The notes under the pieces: generated by a model
The model's database searches: none
Told to the model about the DNA's origin: nothing
What the model saw: the letters and a program-made list of their open reading frames with translations, nothing else
Part shown: positions 1-12,130 of the stretch, in pieces
Layout: every line of letters begins with the position of its first letter
Numbering within the stretch: position 1 is the stretch's first letter
Made by a program: the position numbers and the translations under genes
Assembly (NCBI GenBank): GCA_951799425.1
Contig: OX637392.1
Span: 38,640,593-38,704,592 of the forward strand
Source of the DNA: Ilex aquifolium
Lineage: Eukaryota; Streptophyta; Magnoliopsida; Aquifoliales; Aquifoliaceae
Length of the DNA stretch: 64,000 nucleotides
Direction: 5' to 3'

Positions 1-297
1 GGGAAATCACCTTGTTAATAAAATTAAGGATTGTAAAGTGGGATTGTTGAAATGAAAGAACGAAAAATTTGGCCATGTGGGAAGACAGGTGGAGGCGAAC
101 AGGTTTAGAATGTCCTAGCTACAATGTGCAAATTTTTTTGAGGAAAATAGAAGGAATGCATAGAAATGCAACTAAACAAAGGAAAACAAATAAAGAATTT
201 ACCATAGATCCTAAGAATAAATGTCAAAAGAGATATCAAAAATTTTTGGATTTTTGTATTTCCATTATTTTTAGTTTTTCAAATTTCAAATATTCTC

Positions 298-2427
298 CTA
301 CTTCTTAAGAGCCATGACCTTGTTAGAAGCAATTGGGGCCTCTAACTTGGTTGAGATGGTGAGTTTATCAAAATCCTCCTTAGTCACCCAAACTTTTTTT
401 CCCTTCCTAACACTCGGATTAGGTTGGGGAATGTGTAGAGGACTAGCTTTTTTCTCCCCGGAAGTGTGTAGATCAATCTTGACCTCGGGGTTAGAAGAAG
501 CTTTGGACACTCTAGCTTGTGGTCCATGTGAAGATGATGCATGAGTATGCTTGGATACACTTTACTTTTCTACAAGCTTGGAAAGATTGACAACTTAATT
601 GTTCAATGCTTTAGATTGGTTGGCTAGGTGCATGAGATTTTTGTCTAAGACTCCCCTATTTTGAATATAATGTGTACTATGGTGATCATGCTTTCCACAA
701 GTGAAACACACAAATGATTTGGTTTGGGTATTCTTTTTGACCGGCTTCTTTTCAAACTTACCCTTATCATTCTTAGTCTTTTGGGGACTTGTGCTCACTT
801 GTGGGGCTGTATTGTTGAGATCACCCTTTACAAACACAATCTTGGAAGAAATGGAGGTGTTGTGTTCATTAGTGAATCCTAATCCTCTTTTGTCACCCAC
901 ACTTTTCCCTATAGCCAACTTTTTGTCAAGCTTTTCGGTGCTTTGGAAAAGTCTTTTTGAGAAGTCTTGTGATTCATGTAGGTCTCTATCAAGTTTGATG
1001 AGCTTAAAATCAAGACCTCTCTTAGACTCTAAAAGCCTATTTAGCTCTCTTTCAAGGAAGCTCACCTTATCATGGAGGGACTTCTTCTCCTCCTCAAGCC
1101 CAACAATATGAGTCTTGGACTTAACTATGTCCACATGAAGTGCTTTCTTTTCATCTTCACTCGTTTTGAGCCTAGTGCTCAATGAAAGCAACTTCCCACC
1201 TTGTTTGAGACACTCCTCAACACTTTCGATCTGATCCTCACTAGTAGAGCTTCTATAACTAGATCATCTACATCCATAGTGAGACTAGACTCAACTTCCT
1301 TTTCTTGATTCTTGGAAGTTTCTCGCGGGGGGGGGGGGGGGGGGGAGTATGAGCCTACAAAAGCTGTGGACGAAAAGTAGTCAACACTTGTTGTGGACTC
1401 ACTTTCACTTTCATTCACCTTAGCCTTTAAGGCTTTTCTTTTCTCCTTAGGTATATCCTTCTTTTTAGCACTAGGATATTCCTCAGCTACATGTCCAAAC
1501 CTGTGACACTTGTAGGATTGGAGACTTTGGCCCTTCTTCTCAACCTCATGTCAAGAAGGTCTACCCCTACTTTTTTTTCCCTTTCTAAGAGATTTGGGTC
1601 TACTTAGATTTACTTTCGACCTTAAGGACTTGACACTACTATTCTTAAAATATTTGTTAAATTTTCTCGCAAGATAGGCTATGTCCTCTTCTCCCAAATG
1701 GGGTGACTAGAATTTGCCCATTTCTTCAATTTTGGAATTTAATGCCACACCCTTTATTTTCTTGGGTGGAAGAAGGTTCATCTCGAAATTCAAAATTGAC
1801 CCTACAAGGTCTTTGACCAATACCGTAGCCATGTTGACACTCATCTCGAGTGAGGTCACCTTAGCATGAAATCTCTCCAGTAGAGATCTTAAGATTTTCT
1901 ACTTAATGGCGGCATCGTTGATGTTGGTACCTAATGCAAAGGAAGAAGTAACAATATCACATAACTTTGCATAAAAGTCGTCAAAGGTTTCTTCCTCTTG
2001 CATCCTCAACACCTCAAATTGTGAGGTGTACCTTTGGAGACGGGACATCTTAGCTATTATAGTTCCTTCATGTGAAACCACAAGAATATCACATGCCTCC
2101 TTTGAATTCTTACAATTTGCGATCTTTCAGAACTCATTTGGTGTCACGACATTGAATATCGCATTCAAACCTTTCTAGTTTCACCCCCGCCGAATTGATC
2201 TCGGCTCTTGACCAAGTCGTTGGGATTTTCAATTCAACCACTATTTTACCACCTTTAATTTGCGTGGCGGTGTTGGGAGGGCTCCAACCCTCTTGCACAG
2301 TCAGCCAAACTCTCTCATCAATTGATTTTAGAAGCTCTCTCATGCGAGTTTTCCAATATGCAAAGTTAGAACCATCAAAGAGAGAAGGTCGTGCAATTGA
2401 ACCACCTTCTTTTTTAGAATTATTCAA
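298..2427 (-). pseudogene. copia gag remnant
   Basis: Fossil gag of the copia element. At the N-terminal side (2134-2427) the reading frame carries PSLFDGSNFAYWKTRM, which matches the conserved start of plant copia Gag (DUF4219/UBN2 family). A middle piece (1899-2081) resembles the UBN2 segment that continues it. Nearer the C-terminus (595-1191) come a charged coiled-coil-like stretch and then a zinc-knuckle-like motif beginning FVCFTCGKHDHH. In retrotransposons this protein forms the virus-like particle; here it is a broken relic. A run of about 20 G at 1326-1346 lies in the region. Confidence 0.75.
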
Positions 2428-2529
2428 AACTAACTAGCAGTAATGATAGATTTCTGGAAAGTAAACCTTGGCAAGTATGCAAAAACAAAATATGTCTACT
2501 TAGTGTGTTATGATCTTAGGGCAACCACA

Positions 2530-2542
2530 CTCTAATATCAAT
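2530..2542 (-). other. copia primer-binding site
   Basis: Read on the minus strand the sequence is close to TGGTATCAGAG, the complement of the 3' end of plant initiator tRNA-Met. It sits just inside the LTR and just upstream of gag, as expected. Confidence 0.6.
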
Positions 2543-2546
2543 TATT

Positions 2547-5239
2547 ATTCTAGGAGGGAGAACCCGATATATATCTTCTCTCATGATTATACACATGGAC
2601 ACCAAGACACAATACCTAGAGGGGGTGAAAAGGTTTTTCAATTTTAGCCTAAATTGATTACCAATTAAAACCTATATCTACCACAATTACTACTTCTCAA
2701 TCGAATGTGAAAATTAACGATGAGAACCCCTTTAGTCACCACAACCACCTTTAACCATGACGATTGATTTGAATTAATGTTCAATTAATTCACTCTCAAT
2801 CAATATCACTGCGATCCCAAAATCCAATCCTAATGCACAACTATGTATGGATGAATGTCGAGAGTGTAATATTGCATATTTAATAAGTTAATTCATCCAT
2901 TTTATGTCATTGTTCGATGTTTAAGTATTTGAATTGTGTTAAGATTGGATTAATTGTTGTATTTGTGTTTGTAGGTGAAAATGAGATAGAGGAGCATGTT
3001 GGAATCAAGTTAGAAGATCATGGAAAGCATAGGAAAGAAGGGGATTGGAATCTAGAGGAGAAAAGCAGAAATTCTGAAAAGAGCTACCAGAACCGTTTCT
3101 ATGAGGTCTAGAACCTATTCTACCATGCTAGAACTGGTTCTACAAGGATCAGAAATCTTAGACTGATTCTACATAGGTTTTACATGCTAATTCGGTTCGC
3201 GAAGTCCCGAGCCTTCATTCCTTGGTCGTGAAGCTACTTCCAACCACTTGCACAACTTGAGGGGTGAATCCTAACTCGTAGGCAAATCTTTTCATTGGAT
3301 GATTTCATCTTCCAACAAAAAAGCGAGCACTTTCATTGGTCGACATTGGCGGAGGGAATTCTTCAGGGAAGCTTCCACCACCCAAGCCTTTCACTTTAGA
3401 AGACAACCAGAGGAAGGAATTTTTGCTTCATTTTCAAAAGCTTTATTTGTATGGTTTTTCTTTGTATTTGAGTAGAGTTCTTTGAAGCTAATCTAGTGGA
3501 GATTATCTCTTTTCCTCTTGTTTCTTATTTTCATTAGTTTTACATGTTGTTTGTAGCCGATTTTGACTTGATGGGTTTTACTTCCAGTTAAGTTTCGGCG
3601 CGATCGAGGGATGATTCTCATATGCAATCAAGCCATGGTGATTCTCTATTGAGTTATAACAGATTGAATGCTCTAAAGAAAATGAAAAACTAAGTTTAAA
3701 AATTAGTTGTTAAGTATCTACCTTGATTTCTCGTTGATGGGTCGTTCGGCACGAGTAATTCTTGGAAATCATTTATACATCTAAATGCTTACCATTCTAG
3801 CTTCCATTACCTATTTTCAAAGCTACATATTATATAAATGGGATTTTGTTGAATAATTTACATTCGAGTAAGTTTGAATACAACCTCGGATGAGTTCAAA
3901 TTGAGAATCAAAATACTTGCTTATGGTGAGTTCATTCCTGAGGATTAGCTGACTGTTTCTTCTTGTTACACTAGAATCAATTCCTCAATTTTTCCACAAA
4001 ACAAAATATTTCTACTTTTTATTGCACATACATCACCAATCCAATTGCGTTTGTTCCCTGAGGAGACGACCTCGGAATTTTCGAGTTACTACACTACAAA
4101 ACTTTCTTACACTTAGGAAATACATTGTATACATTTTAAAAGAGAATCTTTGGAGACAAGAAATGAATATTAAATCAATCGTTCCAATAAACACATAGTA
4201 CGCGTTTGTGCTAACAATTACAAGTGTATACGATAGAAATTAAAGAACACAAGCGATTTGTTAACGCAGTCACCCTTATCGAGAAAAACTATGGGGAACC
4301 ACTCGGGGGTACACCAAAGCGTAATGCACTACTTGCTAATTCAACATACAAGTACTCGAGGCTTATACCTCAACGAATATCATGGTAAGATGCTCTTTTC
4401 CTTTCTATGTCTTTCTGCCGAAAATCCCTCTTCGATGTCTAGTGTAACTTCACTTGGACCTCCCCTCCGCCCGGTTCCTCTAGGCCTTGAGTGATTATGG
4501 TCACACCAAAAATCTTCGGTATGCACACACCAATGGGCTTATAGAACTATCAAGATCTTCAACTCCAATTTTTGAGGTTGGGTAGAATCTCTAGTGGTAG
4601 CGTTTGGATTTTAGGGATCTAGATTGTGGTGAAAGCTCTCAAGGTAGAGGAATGAATTTCTCTCTTTGAAATCTCTCTAGATGCTTAAGAGGCTTTTACC
4701 TAAGTGTGAGAAAGGCTCTCCCCATTTATGGGTCCAGAATAAGAATAGTCTCAGTAAATAAGAAAACTCAGATTCGCGATCAACCACTCGATCGGTGGGA
4801 GGGTGATCATAGGGTAGTTGTCGCTGGAATGAAAACAACATTTCAAATATGACTAAGGCAGGCACCGCTCGAGTAACTATGAGGACCGCTCAAGCGAGCT
4901 CATAGAACGCCCTATGCTGCCTTCTGTGGCCTTTTCCCATTTCCTTCCCCAAGTCATAAAAAGGCCGCTTTAACGAAGGCTAGCGAGCATAAATCGATCC
5001 CTACAGGTTTTTAAGCATAAAATTATGCAAAAATTTGTCATCTTGAGCACTAAATGGTGTTGCTCAAAGAGAGGTACAATTGTGACTCAAACTATGTTTT
5101 CAAAACTCATAAATGGTTTAGAAAAAATTTTCTTTTAAAATCACCTAGGAGTCATAATCGAATCGCTTCAAATTTCATTTTCATCCTAATCAACCTAAGT
5201 AAAAATTAAGGGATTATCTTAGGTGTCTAGATCATTACA
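2547..5239 (-). repeat. copia 5' LTR, split by a nested LTR-like block
   Basis: The outer end on the plus strand is ...gatcattaca at 5239, which reads tgtaatgatc on the minus strand, a normal LTR start. The inner end adjoins the primer site. Text such as acctagagggggtgaaaagg (2621-2640) is typical of plant copia LTRs. Without the foreign block at about 2855-4115 the LTR would be about 1.4 kb. The inner edge is uncertain by several bases. Confidence 0.6.
2855..4115 (+). repeat. Ty3/gypsy solo-LTR-like block nested in the copia LTR
   Basis: The stretch ends with text typical of plant Ty3/gypsy (Tat/Athila or chromovirus) LTRs, ccctgaggagacgacctcgg at 4056-4075, followed by a short pyrimidine/A-rich end. 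No gypsy coding sequence adjoins it, so it is best read as a solo LTR. I could not fix a 5-bp target duplication, so both edges are approximate. Confidence 0.5.
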
Positions 5240-5404
5240 TTTGTCTTACGCATGAAGGTGCATACGGAGGTTGAATGATGTTGCTTTGACGCTTGATCTC
5301 CTCCATTCAATGACGTTTTTGAATCTTGAAATTGATAGCATCATGATCATGAAATAGGTTGAGATTTTACAATGGACTCGACGAAATTAGCCAATTACAA
5401 ATAT

Positions 5405-6723
5405 GATTTAACAAAGTAGATAGATGGCTTCCTCGACCATCAATGTTTAAAGTTATAAGCCCTCTCTAAAATGTAAATGATGATGGATTAGTGAGCTCAC
5501 TGTTGGAAAAAGAAAACAGGTGTTAGGACATAGCAAAGGTTCAAAGCTTATTCTTGGACTTCAAAGCTAAGGAAATTATGGCGATCCCGATTTGTGAAGA
5601 GTTTCCTCTAGACCAATTACTTTGGCACTATACCAAATCAGGAAATTTCTTTGTAAGAAGCGCGCATCATTTAATTATGGATCTTGGTTTGCATAAGACA
5701 TCGAGTAATATCCAACATGCTAGTTGTAGTTCGAGGGAGGAATGGAAGCTTCATTTGGAAACCTAAAGTTGCCAGTAAGATTAAGATTTTTGCTTGGAGA
5801 GTTTATCATGACAATCTGCCAACACAGTGACACCTCCAACAGAAAAGAAAACAGGTAGAGAATGCATATTATCTGTGTGGTGAAGAAAATAAATCATTAG
5901 TACATCTCCTACTGCAACGTCCATACTCTAGGCAAGTATGGTCAGAAGCTGGAATCAATGTCGATCCTAATCCTTCTATCTATGTTCATGAATGGTTAAG
6001 TGCGGCAACAGAATCCCTCAAATTTGACCAATTGGAACTTTTTATTGTTCTAGTTTGGTCTATTTGGTACAACAGGAACAAAACAAGGTTGCATCAGGAG
6101 GTAGTTTACCCAAAGCAGATCTTGAACTTCTCCATCTCTTACATTGAACAGGTTGCAACAGCTTAGGATACTAGGCTACAAGATAAACATATGCCATGTG
6201 AGATATAAATGGTTTGCCCCTCACGAAGTTGTTATAATAAGCTTTGAAGGAGCAATATTTGATTCAACAGAAGCAACTGGAATTGGGCTTATCATTAGAT
6301 GCTTAAGAGGTAGTTTTCTAGTGGCACTAAATCATTTGATTCGATGTATCAGTTGTGCAAAACAATTTGAGTTCTGGGCAAATTTCATTGCTACGAAATT
6401 GGCTATAGAAATGGTTTACCAAAACATAGTGTTGGAAGGAGATTCCAAATTTGTTATCGGAACTGTTGAGAAGAATAGGGTAATTTATCTGTCATGGGCC
6501 ACTTTGTTGATTAGATTTATGTTTATGTTGATCAAGTATCGCATTTTTCTACATCATCGATTCGTAAATCAAGGAATAATATAGCGCATCTACTAGCTAC
6601 ATATGTTATTTCTTGTAAGGATCATGTCGTATGGAGAGAGGATGCCCTAGAATTTGTAATACCTGCTCTCTAAGTCCATTACTTAATCAATGCAAAGTTC
6701 ATCATTTCCTATCAAAAAAAAAA
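5405..6723 (+). mobile_element. 5'-truncated plant L1-type LINE (zf-RVT and RNase H part)
   Basis: This is the 3' end of a non-LTR retrotransposon. It begins near a WLPRPSMFKVISP motif typical of plant LINEs. A zf-RVT-type segment follows (LLWHYTKSGNFFVRSAHHL at about 5617-5673). After a frame break comes more of that module (FAWRVYHDNLPTQ and a CGEEN...HLL zinc-binding-like segment). An RNase H-like domain lies at about 6144-6584, with ILEGDSKFV-like text as VLEGDSKFVIGT. Several stops and frame breaks are present. The copy ends in a poly-A tail (6714-6723), which fixes the strand and the 3' end. The endonuclease and RT core are absent, consistent with 5' truncation on insertion. I found no target duplication. 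Confidence 0.8.
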
Positions 6724-6933
6724 GTTTCATCTCAATTTAAATTTTTCGTTAAATTGGCGGATGATTGAACTTGACAAAAAAGGCCAACTTAAACTCAGAG
6801 GTTGTCGATCCATCCTATATGAAGTAAAATAATAATAAAAAACTATATTCGAAAACCATATCTTCCATAATCCCCCTCCTCTCCACGTTCTCTATTTTAT
6901 TAGGGACATCTTGCACCTCCTAATTTAAAATTA
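6724..6933. other. spacer between LINE tail and MULE
   Basis: AT-rich sequence with no gene or repeat structure that I can see. Its last nine bases (6925-6933, ttaaaatta) are the left target-site duplication of the next MULE. Confidence 0.6.
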
Positions 6934-7708
6934 GGGCAAAATTCATTTTACCTCCCTATGGTATACCTCAAATGCACTTTACCTCTCTAAGATTTAAAAA
7001 TATTCACATAAGCCTCGCATGGTTTGTGGACTAAACTGCACTAGCACCAGGAAAATGACATTAATACCCTTCCCTCTATCTTCTTCTTCAACAGACTCCC
7101 AACCCCTTGATCCGGCAAAGCACCCAACCTACTGTTACGACATGAGTCATTGTTCTTCTATACCATTCCAGCCACAATCACCCATCAACCACCTCCTCCT
7201 CAAATTCAACAACCATAATTAAGAACTAAAAAGAAATTGAAAAGAATGGGAAAAAAAAGAAATTCAAGTACCATTAGATCTAAAACCAATGGATGCATAT
7301 AGTTATGGAGGTTGAAATGAAGTGAGAAAAAAATTAGGAAGAAGTTTGTATATTGTTTGCATTTGTTTATCCATGGCCCATCCCTTTTTGTTAGGTCCTC
7401 TGAAATTTAATTTGCGTGTATTCCAGTTTTTGTCTTGTTCTTGTTGTCTTTTTCTCAATTAAACAATTCAGTTAACACATTGTTTTGATTCCTCTATTTC
7501 CTAATCATTTTTTTTTATTTTGTTTCAGGTCTTGAATATGGTCATCCATCCCTGGGTGAATTGTTGTGTAGGGTGATGCAAAAAATCAAAACATTTTGTT
7601 TATGCAGCTCCGGCGAGATAATGGTCGGCAGAGAATTGAGGAAGAAGAAAGAAGATAATTCAAAAAGGTGACTGGTGTGGCTGGAGGAAGAGGATTGATC
7701 AGAGAAGA

Positions 7709-7836
7709 GAAAAGGTAGCCGTTGCTCGACTGGAGGCAATGGGCTTGCAGCGGTCTGATGTTTGTGAGAAGCGAAAAGGTAGCCGTTGCTCGACTGGAGG
7801 CAGTGGACTTGCAGCGGTCTGATGTTTGTGAGAGAA
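7709..7836. repeat. 64-bp tandem duplication inside the MULE
   Basis: Two adjacent copies begin gaaaaggtagccgttgctcg at 7709 and 7773 and differ at only a few positions. They lie just upstream of the nested TIR element. Confidence 0.85.
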
Positions 7837-7850
7837 AATGGGGGTGGGAG

Positions 7851-8623
7851 TGTTATCAGAACTGGACCGGCCGGTTAAACCGGTAGAACCATGAACCGGG
7901 ATCTCAAATGATCCGATTCTCTAGTTAGACCGCTTAAGGAATCAAACCGCTTAGGAACAGAGAAACCGGCCAGTTTTTGAACAAGAACCGTGAAACCGGC
8001 CAATTTTTGGACAAGAACAGTGAACCGGATGAGTTTGTAAACCGGACAATTGGAACTACATTAGGCGTCAGGCGACAAAGGCGACCACTCTGCTCAAACT
8101 CGAAGCTCAGGCGACCACTCTGCTCGAACTCGAAGCTCAGGCGACCACTCCTTCCTTCTCCTTGCTTCGATCGCCTTTTGTGAGTAGTCTCAGATCTCTT
8201 CTCTGTTCTTTCTCTCTATCTCTCTGGCTCTCTCTTTCATACACACACCACCACCGACTACTGAATAGTGAATAACCCTTCCTTTTTTCTTTTTCTTTTT
8301 TTTTTCCTGAACATGAATAGTAGTGATAGTGTTTTCTGCCATTAAATAATTTTCTAATGTCTTTTATTTTTATTACTCTTGTAAGCTTGTTATTATTTTA
8401 CTTTTTTTTGTTAGATAGGATTATGTGTTAATGGTGTTAATTTTATAGTAAATTTTATATATTATGGATATATTTTATATTTTTTTAGCTAAATTATTAT
8501 TTTTATAATTTTTTTAATTTTTTTATTATACAACTGGTTCAACCAGTTGACCCAACGGTTGAACTAGTGAACCATTGACCCAGTCTCCCTGTCAGTTCGA
8601 TGACCGGTCCGGTTCTGATAACA
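7851..8623. mobile_element. small TIR element nested in the MULE (hAT-like)
   Basis: The ends are inverted: tgttatcagaactggaccgg at 7851 and, read in reverse, tgttatcagaaccggaccgg from 8623. Many GGTT/AACC half-sites (accggttt, ggttcaacc) fill the subterminal parts, as in known plant elements with repeated GAACCGG motifs. The flanks gtgggag (7844-7850) and ttgggaa (8624-8630) agree at 5 of 7 positions and may be a decayed target duplication. There is no transposase. Superfamily assignment is tentative. Confidence 0.7.
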
Positions 8624-8908
8624 TTGGGAAGACGATGACTTATATGAGTGTTTATGAGGATATTCTTGTCATTTTATTATATTTTGTTAAAATCAACTCT
8701 CATAGTTCGTGCGTCACTTACACAATCTGTTAAAGGAAATACTATGTAACTCAAATTTTCATCTCAAATGAAGGGGGACTAAAAAGTCTGACGCTGCAGT
8801 TTAGTCCACAAACCATGCAAGGGTTATGTGGATATTTTTAAATCTTAGGGAGGTAAAGTGCATTTGGGGTACCCTAAGGAGGTAAAATGAAGTTTGTCCT
8901 TAAAATTA

Positions 8909-9182
8909 ATGTGACCAAGTAATACACGATTTTGATCTTGTTTATTTCAAATCACAATCAAACTGCAATGCTTCTTTGAAGGGGCCAATTACTCTGACCT
9001 CACTCAAGGTCTTTAGTCATGAATCCAAAACAATAAGCACCCATACAAACAATGACACAACTTGAAATAAATGGTTTGACACAAATCCGATTAAATATAA
9101 CACGAAAAAATTAGATTGGATTTATAGATGACACTAACCTGACACAAAATAAATATCATTGATTGGATATGAATTAAAAAAA
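8909..9182. other. spacer
   Basis: AT-rich sequence between the MULE and the outer TIR element. I see no gene, RNA gene or repeat in it. Confidence 0.5.
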
Positions 9183-10005
9183 GTGATAATTGGAGTCAAT
9201 CCTCTTTAGTGAACTTATAATGAGTTAAGTCCATCACTTAAACGTATTTGGTAATAAGTCCTATTATTATCTTTTTAATAAGTAGTTAAGTCCAAAAAAA
9301 TTTAGTAAGTCCAAAATGCCCTTTCTATAACATTGAAAGTAGTCTTCACGTTTAAATCAGTTTCCTAACTAGAAAAAAATTACTCCTTGATTCACGTTCA
9401 ATGGAGATATGCCAATAATTTTTTTTATCATAAAATTCAAAATTTTCATATATAATTTGATAAATTACACACAGATCCCCTGAGAATTGTCACTTAATCA
9501 GACAGACCCCCTCCGATAGAAGAAATTACACACACGCCCCTTCAAGTTTGTGCGTGTATGTCACTTAAACCCATTGTCGTTTGTATGTGTTAGAGACCGG
9601 TGAAAAATGTATTGTGCCGGCATATTATATATTCATTTTCTCCAAACTACCCTTTTTCTTTGTTGGGACCCACGCTTATTAAGATTGACTGTTGCTTCCC
9701 ATTTCCCACATGACCGTTGGACACGCCATAGTTGCCAATAATATTTTGAGAAATGCATCATTCAACATAAGTTTATAATTATTACATGCCATAAAACTAT
9801 ACCCTAGCATGTTAACGGTGGCATTCAAAACCCTAGAAAAACTATGTTTTTCATGCCAAAAAATTGTGTTACAACCCAAGAAAATTCACAAAAGAATGCC
9901 ATCCAACTATACCCCTTCACAACCAAAAACAACCAACAAAATAAAACATGCACTCCAAAGCTCATAAGCTACTGTCCAGCAAAAGATACCACGTGAACAA
10001 TACCC

Positions 10006-11755
10006 ATTCTAAAACATGGCATATTCAGACTCCACATTGCCACTAGGAGGGGTAGTTTCATTTTTCTTGCTACTATCTCCATGCTTCAAACCCTTGGTAC
10101 CACTCATTGAAGACTCATCCTTCTTGCTCATCATAGCCTCTACACCTTTCATTCCACTCTTGCCAAGGAGCTGAGATACCCTTCTTGAACCAAACATTTG
10201 TGAAAGATTTTCACCAATAGATGTCACCTGAGATGCATTTAGAAAAAGGGTATTTAATTATTTATCAGTAAATATAGCTTCAAGTATTTAAGTAATTAAC
10301 TGGTGTTACCTGAGATGCATCATTGCGATGAGCATCAGTTTCAGGTTGAGAAGATTGAGTCGAAACCTAAGAACCTCCTTCCTGTCCATTGTGAGCATTG
10401 TTAGCACAACTAGTTGCAACCTGATAACCTCCTCCCTGCCATTATTTTCACCATTAGTAGCAACCTGAGATGCTCCTCCCTACACCAGCAAATTTGACAA
10501 TCAGAAACAAAAAAATGTCAGTGGCCTACAATAGAGAAACATTTTACTGCAACCTTTCAGCACACCAGGTTGCAACTTTTTTTGAACAAATTGTAATGTT
10601 TAGCCACATAATTACTCACTTAAACTCTTGTTAAATAAGTACTACAAAATCAGGAAAATAAACATACCATTTCATCACCATTATTAGAACCATTAGTTGC
10701 ACCAACACCACTTCTTTGACCAACATTACTGCCTAACCCCACTTACAACAGAATATTTGTGGTATATTACAACAAATACTACACTTACAACAAAATATTT
10801 GTGGTATATTACAACAAATACTACAAGTATGAACTTAAAGTAAAATAAAGAAAATGTGTATTTAATTACCATTGTATTTCTTTTTTGTTTCCTCACTCTA
10901 ATTGGACCCCTCTGACAAGTCCTCTTATTATGGTCATACTCCTTGCAATTTGCACACCTAATAGTGCATCATCTCTTTGACTAAGTTGATGGGGCTGGTT
11001 CATCCACTTCTCTTCTTCTATTTTTCTTTGGCCTTCCCGAGAGCCTTCTCATTGGCGGAGGAAGAAGAGTAGATGAAATGATCCCATTAACTGGGGGACA
11101 TAAAGTTACATCCGGAATTGGGTGAATCATTTCACCATAAGCCTTGAGGTAGGCATCCTTGGAGTAAAAAGCATTGCAAAAATCCTCAATGTTTTGCCTC
11201 CTATAAGCAATGCCTATAGCAGCATGCTTACAGGGTATGCCACCAATATCTCATACCTTGCATTCACATGTCTTCTTCCCAATATCAACAATATAACTCC
11301 ACAGAACTCAAACTAACATCACTTTCAGTGTGCACACACCACCCATATTCATCACTGTAAGATAAGGCATCATCATCATTCTCATCTTGAGTCTCTTTCT
11401 CCTTAACAATACTTCTTTCATTTGAAGGGAGAGGAGCATGAGGAACTTCCTCTGCCAATGGTTGAATGAATTGAACACCATCAACATAGACATGAATCAC
11501 AGTGCTCTTGTTGTTCAACTGGAACATTTTCGCCACATCAGCATCTTCTTTTACATGTATTTTTTGCATTGACCCATGAATTCCACAACTTAGTGATATG
11601 GAACTGTTGACGTTTGAAGGAATATCTTTCAAAGCTACTTCACAAACATCATTTAACATATCAAAGAAGCAATATTCATCTGGATCAATGTTCTTCACAA
11701 TGAACTCAGTCGCTAAGTAATGAACTATCAAATCATGGACGTAAACACTCTGCAT
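10006..11755 (-). pseudogene. MuDR-type transposase, internally deleted
   Basis: The N-terminal part (11285-11755, 156 aa) begins MQSVYVHDLIVHYLATEF and carries an acidic stretch (KEKETQDENDDDALSYSDEY) like the N-terminal region of plant MuDR transposases. It runs directly into a SWIM zinc-finger region (about 11190-11284) with CEC...GGIPCKHAA, the C-x-C...C-x-H pattern. Next comes a CCHC knuckle near 10920-10960 (RCANCKEYDHNKRTCQ) and a Ser/Gly-rich tail (10009-10227, MTSIGENLSQMFGSRRVSQL). The DDE catalytic core between N-terminus and SWIM is missing, and there are stops in the SWIM and linker parts, including a TGG-to-TGA-like change just after CECK. It cannot make active transposase. Confidence 0.8.
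10744..10830. repeat. 43-bp tandem duplication
   Basis: Two adjacent copies of cttacaacaraatatttgtg...aaatactaca lie within the degenerate MULE transposase region. Confidence 0.8.
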
Positions 11756-11764
11756 CCTACAAGT

Positions 11765-12130
11765 AAAACATAAACTGTGAATGTGTGGTAATACCTAAAA
11801 ACAGTTCATTACTGTGACTATGTGGCAATACCTAAAAACATAATATATTGTGGTGTGTGTGCACTGTGAATGTGTGGCAATACCTAAAAATAGAAAACAT
11901 ATAACCCATAAAAATACAGAAAAACAACAAACCATAACAAAATCAGGATCACATAAACACAAAAAAACGAAGCCACAAAAAAAACACAAAAAAAAAATCA
12001 TAACAAAATAAGATCACATAAACACAGAAAAACAAAAAAAAAATACCATAACAAAATCAGGATCACATAAGCACAGAAGAAAGTTGCTACAAGAAAAACA
12101 CAAAAAAATAAATAAACCAAGAAAACACAT
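11765..12130. repeat. short tandem repeats in the MULE 5' region
   Basis: Two repeat types lie upstream of the transposase start. At 11776-11900 ctgtgaatgtgtggcaatac units occur three times. At 11935-12110 units built on cataacaaaatcaggatcac and acataaacacag occur about three times. They occupy the expected promoter or 5'UTR side of the minus-strand gene. Confidence 0.65.

Larger units (their letters stand above)
1..5239 (-). mobile_element. Ty1/copia LTR retrotransposon, 5' part, broken
   Basis: This is the 5' part of a Ty1/copia element read on the minus strand; the rest lies beyond the left edge of the window. The order from right to left is LTR (about 2547-5239), an initiator-tRNA-Met-like primer site (2530-2542) and gag (about 298-2427). 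No pol domain is inside the window. The copy is clearly broken, with several interruptions in gag, and a foreign Ty3/gypsy LTR-like block sits inside its LTR. The gag decay and the nested insertion suggest an old copy. The family call rests on the gag N-terminal module, the CCHC-like region and the primer site, all typical of plant copia elements. Confidence 0.75.
6934..8899. mobile_element. non-autonomous MULE with 9-bp target duplication
   Basis: The ends are long terminal inverted repeats of roughly 125 bp: 6934-7058 pairs with the reverse complement of about 8785-8899. They start GGGCAAAATTCATTTTACCT on the left and GGACAAACTTCATTTTACCT on the right. The element is flanked by a perfect 9-bp direct repeat ttaaaatta (6925-6933 and 8900-8908), the hallmark of Mutator-like elements. 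No transposase is present, so it would need an enzyme in trans. The interior has a 64-bp tandem duplication (7709-7772, 7773-7836), a roughly 30-bp repeat around 8070-8150 and a nested TIR element at 7851-8623. Confidence 0.9.

Noticed and set aside
701-1111. 136-codon plus-strand frame
   Set aside because: It is the antisense shadow of the copia gag relic.
9679-9879. 66-codon minus-strand frame near the MULE end
   Set aside because: No recognisable domain; it lies outside the parts of the transposase that can be matched.
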